Below are positions 57,501 through 64,000 of a stretch of DNA of 64,000 nt, piece after piece; position 1 is the first letter of the stretch, and each line of letters begins with the position of its first letter. A program made the position numbers and the translations under genes. The stretch is from Apostichopus japonicus. Lineage: Eukaryota; Echinodermata; Holothuroidea; Aspidochirotida; Stichopodidae. The notes below the pieces were generated by a model. The model was given only the letters and a program-made list of their open reading frames with translations. It had not been told where the DNA came from and ran no database searches. The DNA lies in NCBI RefSeq assembly GCF_037975245.1, contig NC_092570.1:4804001-4868000 (forward strand), written 5' to 3'.

Positions 57501-60500
57501 ATTGTACAGCAACAATTCTAATTGTATATTGAATCCTCATCGAGACATCCAATGTCTCCATCCAGCCCAATGTAACATATTTATTAGGTTGTAAAGGAAC
57601 AATTCTAAATTGTATATAATGTTCTCACCAAGACATCCAATGTCTCCATCCAGCTGAATGTAATTAAGGTCGTATTCTGCAGCTTTAACTTCTCTGGCAT
57701 CTTCCTGAGTCCTGTCTCTTAACGAGAAGATATGCTCTTGCCGGAACGCAGCATTGTCATCAAAGTTCATCTTCGCGTCCATGCAGAGTACTAGAGACGG
57801 TTCGAAAGTAAAACTTAAAAGTGTAAAAACTGTCACTGCCAACAAACTTGGCCACATATCTGTTAAAATATGTGTGAGATGTGTCTAATAAGTAGCAAAT
57901 GGTCTGTTATGTTACGTTTTTCATTGTTATCATTTTAGTAGATTACGAACAAGTTTACTGAGGCACATTACAGCAGCTATTTGTGTTTGCAAGATAACAT
58001 CCCTGGCTTTTGTAATACAAAAGCCATTAACATTACAATTATTATTATTATATTAAATTATTTAAAAATTATTAAATTATTATAAAAATTATTAAATTAA
58101 AAAATTATTATTATACTAAAATTAATAGTATTTTTGTTGCTTCGGTGTCACTTCCACAGCCAGTGGTGAAAGTAAGGTTCCAGGACCAGGGGCTATTTGC
58201 TGTGGAGTGTGGTGCCCTGGTTCTGGAAACTATTTGATGAAACTAGAGCAACCAGAGTGTAAACTGTAGCCATTTCCTATTTACCAAATGTATCATTATT
58301 TTAATTACTCCATGTGATGTGCACAACTATCATACAACAACAAAGTGTCAATCCTATAAGTTTGCTATTTATTTTTGCTTTAAACAAGTAACGTTAACCC
58401 CTTCTCAAAATATTTATGATATAATTGTCAGGAGATGAAAGCAAATATAAGTAATTACCATTGCCATTGTTGTCTTCTGTAAGTGGGTTAATCTCCACCA
58501 TGGTGCAATCCTTTTCAATAAATAGATTATACAACTTAATGAAACAATCTGCTGCCTGTGAAATAAAAGGAAATATATAGACATTGAAACTGACATCAAT
58601 TGCAATGCAACTTATGTTAAACTTCAAACATTATCAACAAGAGTTTTCCACAGAAAGCATCTAGTTTCTATATTACTGAAAGAATAGGAAAGTTAACAGA
58701 TACCTATTAAGGCAAAAGACTGTGCATTAATTAAGAAGAAATGTTCAGCTTGGTGCTGCCTACAGCCAGTAATACTTTACCTGTGACACACACTTATCAG
58801 AGAACCCCATCTTCTTAGCCATACTTTCAGCTTGTTCCCTTTGGATTCCTGAGAAAAGAAAAAAAACTCCTTTCCTTTAGTTGTTCACTCATGTTTGTTG
58901 CTTTCTGCAGTGAGTTGGGGGTGGGACTTGAAATGAAAGTTTTGGACACTTGAAAATATGGACCATTTTGTCTCATGATTTAGGTTCAGTGTAATGTTTA
59001 CAAGTATACTTAAATACAACTGATGGTGCTATTACAGGCAACATCAATGTACTTTGCAGTAGTTACTAGTCCTACCTCTCATATAGGATGTACACTTTGA
59101 ATATGGTCACATTACAAATTTAGTTTCAGGCATGCTGCTACTACATCCACATTTTGTCAAATGATCTGTTAACTACCATGGCTATTTCTGTCATTGACCA
59201 AGTCTTTTAAAATGTTGTCTTACAATTAGGCCTACCAATACCTCAAGTCATTTGACAGGTATTGTATGAATCTTCACCCTGGGTTAATGTTCTGCAGCAT
59301 CATCCTACAGTTAGATTAACACCCCCCTCCCCCTCCCGATTGTTCCACTTCTTACCTGTAGCAATGTCTATAGGTTCTGCAATAATTGCTTCTGGGGTTT
59401 CTTCTGCCACTTCTTCAATATTCACACCCCCCTGTGAACTACCGATGAGGACTGGACCCTACCAGCAGAACAAGGATTCAAAAATAGAATTTCTCAAGCT
59501 TACTCAAACAAATGAAAAGCCCTACTCTGTTATTGATACATCTAACTTGATCATGTTTACTCACAAAGTGCATGATTTGTAATTTCATTTTACCCTTGAA
59601 TAGAGATTTAATTTAAGGCACAAAACTTAATTTGAGTTATACTGTACTCTTGATCACTTCACCTAACCAGCTACTCTGCAATATGAACCAGGATATCATA
59701 CTTATGACATCTGCCTGTGTAACACTACATTTATTTAAAAAAAACATTTTTCTTTCATACATACCATATGTGTTCTGTCCATTGTGATTGCAAAATAATA
59801 CTCTCTTCTAGAATACATTCTTTCAACTATTAAAACCTGTAAGTAAAATAACAAAATACTCAACTCAACATAGGGATATTTCATTACTTATTTTTACAAA
59901 CATTTACTCAATCGTTTACTAATCAAAACTTTCGAAAGATTACTAGTGCTTAAAGAGAGATGTGTTATTTTTCTCACTAACACTGTTATAATTAAGAGGC
60001 ATTGTTGGTCGGACAATTTTGTAGGTAGACACTTGGTAGACACATTGTTGGGTAGACACTTTTTTGGTAGATGATGCTGAAAACAAAAGGTTGCTATTTA
60101 TCGTGGTTCAATTTGGGAATCCACAGAATTTTATTCGACCACCCGATGAATTTGGAGATATCTCAATTGCTTCACAGTAAGGTCGTCCTAAGTTTTTCAC
60201 TTGATTACTGCAGGGTACTATGTTAAAGTGTTAAACCCAAGGAAAGACACTGACTGTAACAACATTCCAGCTGTGATGTCTCAAAAATAAATAACCACAA
60301 TTACCTTCTAGTATTTCTATAAACCATGTTAAGCACTTTGCAGAAGTCTCAGCTGCTCTCATCATACTAAGTATTCCACAGACAAACAGTTTAATAACAC
60401 AATAGATTGCTTTGATGCTGTGGCTAACCTACCACTGTGTTACTTACAACTGATTTCAAAAGTCAACAAATATTGTGACATCACCCGTCTTTACCGAGTA

Positions 60501-63336
60501 TTGGCAAAAAAAAAACAAGTATTTCATATTAATAAATTGAATATATTTTTACCGAACTACAGATCCTGCCTTCTTCACCAGTTTGCTTTGTGATGAGTTT
60601 CTTTCCAATCATTTGATCTGCTAATTCTTTAACTTCTTCAGGCCTGTGTGAGAAAGGTAATAGTAATGTTTAAGCAAAATTTACATAATTAGGGATATTT
60701 ATAACAAACAAGTCATAGCTGAGAATAGTACAATAAAGATAGATTGTTATTTCAAAGTCCTTAGCTTTTAGTTGTTAGACATGCAAATTATACTCTTATC
60801 ATTATCTAGAGTATTCCTCAAATTATCAACTTATATCAATGCTCTGCTAACTTGTTACCAGTGGAAATGTGATCACTTAATCTATCATCAAGGATCTAAT
60901 ACTAAACTTTTTCTAAGCTTTGACATTCATTTCTTTGTTGTGCAATGCAACCAATTTTTCTTATATTTTTAAAGTATGAATCAGCCTGACAAGACCAGGC
61001 TAGCTTAAACAACTGACAATCACATGTACACCTTGTACTTACGAATATGCTAATTTAACCCCTCCTTTAAGACCACTTTCAAATGTTCCCTTTCCTCGTC
61101 CACCTGCTAACACTTGGGCCTTCACAACCACATCTTCGGCTCCTGAAATGGAGAAGATAAGCAAACCAATTGAAAAGCTAAATAGATTGGACTGGTCCAG
61201 ATCATATGTTCATTAATTAAACAAAAGAACTGACCAATTAGCTCATGTTGTAGGCAAACTTAAAAATAATTTAAAACAAATAATGATTTAATGATTGAAG
61301 CTTGCAAACCAAGTTTTTATTTCTTATCATAAAATACTTAAAATATCATGCTTCACAGTCAATAAACTGATATATTGTACACTTGTATAGTCCATTGGCC
61401 AATTTGAATAGCATTTCAATTGACTATACCAGACAAATTATTCCCCGCTAAAATTTGTTCACAAGCGCAACTGTTTGAAATCCTCCATATAATACTATGA
61501 TATCTTATGATTACTAGTTTAAATCTTGCAATGATCCTCTTAAAGATACATGAGGCAACTACTAAATTTGATGAAACTGACATGAATGAACCATCCTTTG
61601 AACTTGCAGGTCTGCATGTTAAAAGAACTGAAGTACACAAGCAAAATCTGCCAATTCTGTCAGACTTTGTCACCTCGCACATGTCTTTGCTCAATTTAGT
61701 GGACACTTGACAAACATTTCAGCCATTTCATCATTTACACAGTTTACAGTATAAATTCTGTTAGAAGACAAACCTAAACTTTTGGCAATTTCATAAGCTT
61801 GTTGGGATGTTTTTGCTACTTCTGCCTTTGGTGTTGGTATCCCAGCACTCTCTAGAAGATCATAGCTGATGTATTCATGGACCGAGAGATTCCTCTTCTT
61901 GTCATTTGCCAAGGCTAGTGATGGAGTTAAGAGCTGTAAAGAAATTAAAATAAGGAAGTCACTATGCTGTAATCTAGATGATTACAAAATAGTCTGATTA
62001 GAATAAGTTATAATCTGTTCTAGGCCTAGAAATGGGAACCCAACACAGATGGTTGCAATAGTCATAGGGTGTCCAATAAGTGACTCACACAATGTAATGG
62101 GTATCCAGTCAAAACATCCCTTTACCAAATTGTCTTCACTTTTTTAAGACCAAAACGTCCTCGCTTTTTTACCAAATTGTCCCCGCAGTCAAAACGTCCC
62201 TGTGAGTCAAAACGTCAACGCTAATAATCAGTACTTGGAATTCAAGTGTGGATGTTTTTAGTTCAAATCAAAGAGTATTAGAGTAAGGATAAGTATAGTT
62301 TAGGTTGAAAACACAGATATATTCTTTACTTCAAAATGTCAAATATCAACAGGGGCATGTACCCGTGACAAAATTTTACTTCGTAAAAATAAACGATAAG
62401 TGATTTCACTCAATTTAAAATATTATATAGATATATATTGTACAGTATACGCATCCAAATACTTTTTTAATTCCTCTTGTATAATATTTTATGTTTTCCT
62501 TAATTCGTTAATTCACTGAAAAACATATAGCGTATACCTTGTTCATACCAAATATAATTAAAGGATATAGTCCTTCATTATTTATTTAGCGCCTGTAATG
62601 CAACTTGCATGCCGATAACTTAGCCAAATTATAACTTTAAATTAATTTATATTCACAACTGTGTATGAATGTGATAGACAGGGACGTTTTGACCAACGGG
62701 GACGTTTTGACCAAAAGCGGGACGTTTTGGCACAGGGACGTTTTGGTAAAGGGACATTTTGACTGGTAAGCATGCAATGTATGATACACAAGTTTGGTAA
62801 AATTTTGATGTTACCCTTGCATCCATATGGGAGAATTTAAACAATTGATGTGAATATCAAGTATCATTCTGTGTCCAGGATAGCCACTATGCAAATCTTA
62901 AAGTACCTTAGTTAAACCAAATGGCTGGTAACTTGTAAACTTAAACTAAGTTAAAGTAACATGCAATGATGCACAAGCGTAACGGCTCGAGATAGATCGT
63001 AAATATACTGGACCTTTCTTAACTGACGATTAGAAGCGTAAACTTGAGGTATAAATTATTGTCAGGACCGTACCTTCGCAAAGCAAAAAACCGAACTAGC
63101 CTGTAACAAGGCTTGGTCACCCTAGCCTAACGTTAAAAGACTGTTGTCCCAATCACAGACCTAACGTTATGTCTATTATGAATTTAAAGGTTGCAAACTG
63201 TACAGTAAAGCATAATTGCTTAGCCTTATTTGATTTTCCACTGAAATAAGCAAAGTTCCATACTAACCCTTGATGACAATAGGCCCCTTGCAGCTTTCAA
63301 AGACATGCAACCACTTTTATACAAGCAGGAAGCCAT
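54522..63336 (-). CDS. SUCLA2: Succinyl-CoA ligase [ADP-forming] beta subunit, mitochondrial (449 aa, 13 exons)
   Basis: Minus-strand exons in order: 63336-63268, 61933-61774, 61142-61043, 60643-60553, 59836-59765, 59458-59356, 58848-58781, 58555-58459, 57790-57629, 56646-56504, 55807-55687, 55180-55092, 54596-54522; all GT-AG, phases consistent, no stop. With an alpha subunit it converts succinyl-CoA, ADP and phosphate to succinate, CoA and ATP in the matrix. Exon 1 encodes a basic, hydrophobic start ([20 protein letters not shown]) fitting a mitochondrial targeting signal. Then come the ATP-grasp domain: [23 protein letters not shown] (89-97), [18 protein letters not shown] with Asn244 and DAKMNFDD with Asp258 as likely magnesium ligands; and the ligase domain: [37 protein letters not shown] and the C-terminus NFQLPI favour SUCLA2 over the GDP-forming SUCLG2. 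Human SUCLA2 is 463 aa. Introns 1, 8 and 9 carry repeats described separately. Confidence 0.96.
55365..55400 (+). repeat. AT-rich hairpin in SUCLA2 intron 11
   Basis: GAGCATATAATCAT (55365-55378) faces ATGATTATATGC then GCTC (55385-55400) with a short loop, an inverted repeat with one bulged base. Confidence 0.6.
57150..57661 (-). repeat. Minisatellite derived from the 3' end of SUCLA2 exon 9
   Basis: The plus-strand core CCAA(A)TG, TCTCCAT and CAAG/CAGC is found at 57219, 57356, 57461 (degraded), 57549 and 57637; the last lies inside exon 9. Spacings are 137, 105, 88 and 88 bp. On the minus strand the units repeat the exon's final codons (LDGDIGCL) and the following intron start with AATTAGAATTGTT and TTACA. 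The unit at 57346-57379 keeps the exact exon/donor junction CTTG|GTGAG, while the unit at 57549 has lost the donor GT (CTCGATGAG). Confidence 0.85.
58178..58228 (+). repeat. 14-bp inverted repeat in SUCLA2 intron 8
   Basis: TTCCAGGACCAGGG (58178-58191) and CCCTGGTTCTGGAA (58215-58228) are inverted with one mismatch across a 23-nt loop. It is near AT-rich tandem repeats at about 58030-58130 (TATTAAATTA units). Confidence 0.65.
60003..60076 (+). repeat. GGTAGACAC short repeat in SUCLA2 intron 4
   Basis: Four GGTAGA(CAC/TGA) units separated by short T- or G-rich spacers. The style resembles the repeated ends of the element in intron 1 but the sequence differs. Confidence 0.6.
62105..62766. mobile_element. 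MITE-like element with repeat-array inverted ends (662 bp) in SUCLA2 intron 1
   Basis: The left end starts CCAGTCAAAACATCCCTTTA and the right end is its inverted match (reverse complement CCAGTCAAAATGTCCCTTTA). Each end is an array of about 16-bp units built on CAAAACGTCC: five to six units at 62105-62222 and five in inverse orientation at 62680-62766. The 450-bp interior is AT-rich and non-coding. TA lies next to or one base from both ends (GGTAT before, TAAG after), allowing a TA target duplication, but this is not firm. Confidence 0.7.
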
Positions 63337-64000
63337 AATTGAAGAGTTTTCCGTGTACTACACGGAGAGAACACACGTCGAAATTTAGAAGTCAGTCTCC
63401 AAACAAGTCAAAAACGGACCTTGGCAAACTACACTTAGTACTTACTGTACGTCGTACGGCAACCTTTCACATATAATCTATAGAACGCCAAACTTGGCGC
63501 AGGTAATTTTAAACTAACACAAATTTTTAATACAGTTGTTGTTTACTGTGATGCGATCACTTAAAATATCCTTACAGTCAAAATTGATGGTTTCGGTGTG
63601 GAATCTGGGGTATGTGGTTGAGCTCTATAAAGTGTTTTGTTAATATATAACGATCATGCTTGTAACTTTTAATCATTGTTATTTACTGATGTGGAACATA
63701 ATTGTTAGTACTCTTTCACCTAATCAAGAAATGCATCTCAGCTGAAGTTGCACTGGTTGGACATTAACTACCTTCATGAAACGCTTGTCAATGGTCCTGT
63801 ACATAGTGACTAATACATATATATTCATGTATGTTATTGTGCAGTTGGCTGATAAACGTGTAAGGTAAACTCGCCGTTTATTGAAGTTCTTCTTCGCTGG
63901 TAACGAATCTCGTTACTCATATAAGGAACAATTTACTGAGACGAAAGAAAAAGAGTTAGAACCTGCGATACGAGTGGAAGTACTCGATGGTTGCCTCTCT
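63337..64000. other. SUCLA2 upstream region
   Basis: It should contain the SUCLA2 promoter and 5' UTR on the minus strand. No TATA box at a convincing distance and no further gene were recognised up to the window edge. Confidence 0.45.

Noticed and set aside
54522-63336. Assignment as SUCLG2 (GDP-forming)
   Set aside because: The ligase-domain sequence VVRLQGT and the C-terminus match the ADP-forming type better than the GDP-forming one; a phylogeny would settle it.

Overview
This is an AT-rich eukaryotic (metazoan) window. It shows GT-AG split genes, long introns full of short transposons, tRNA-derived SINEs, a LINE and an LTR retrotransposon. Repeats with TTAA flanks, a fragment resembling the P2X7 cytoplasmic domain, and the gene content would suit a marine invertebrate deuterostome such as an echinoderm. 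The species call is inference only; no composition statistic or database search was run.

Layout. 1-11.5 kb: no gene seen; it holds two opposed copies of a ~350-bp TTAA-flanked MITE and simple repeats. 11.55-14.60 kb: a 3-kb terminal-inverted-repeat element flanked by TTTAA that carries a broken two-exon gene related to the P2X7 cytoplasmic (ballast) domain. 14.6-21.3 kb: a LINE 3' remnant, a 757-bp TIR element, and a 3-kb minus-strand LINE broken by frameshifts. 25.5-32.9 kb and 43.5-51.7 kb: two complete tandem eight-exon homocysteine S-methyltransferase genes (333 and 327 aa) with identical intron phases. Between them, 34.57-40.30 kb holds an intact Ty3/Gypsy-type LTR retrotransposon with two identical 216-bp LTRs and one uninterrupted gag-pol frame. 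54.5-63.3 kb: a complete 13-exon minus-strand gene for the ADP-forming succinyl-CoA ligase beta subunit (SUCLA2, 449 aa).

The host genes are metabolic: methionine regeneration from homocysteine (duplicated), and the mitochondrial TCA-cycle step making ATP from succinyl-CoA. They converge tail to tail (HMT copy B and SUCLA2 stop codons are about 2.9 kb apart); nothing suggests co-regulation. The observations most worth following are: mosaic, conversion-like identity between particular exons of the two methyltransferases; an exon-derived minisatellite in SUCLA2 intron 9 that has copied the exon 9 splice donor; the P2X7-domain gene inside a TTAA-type element; and a very young LTR retrotransposon.
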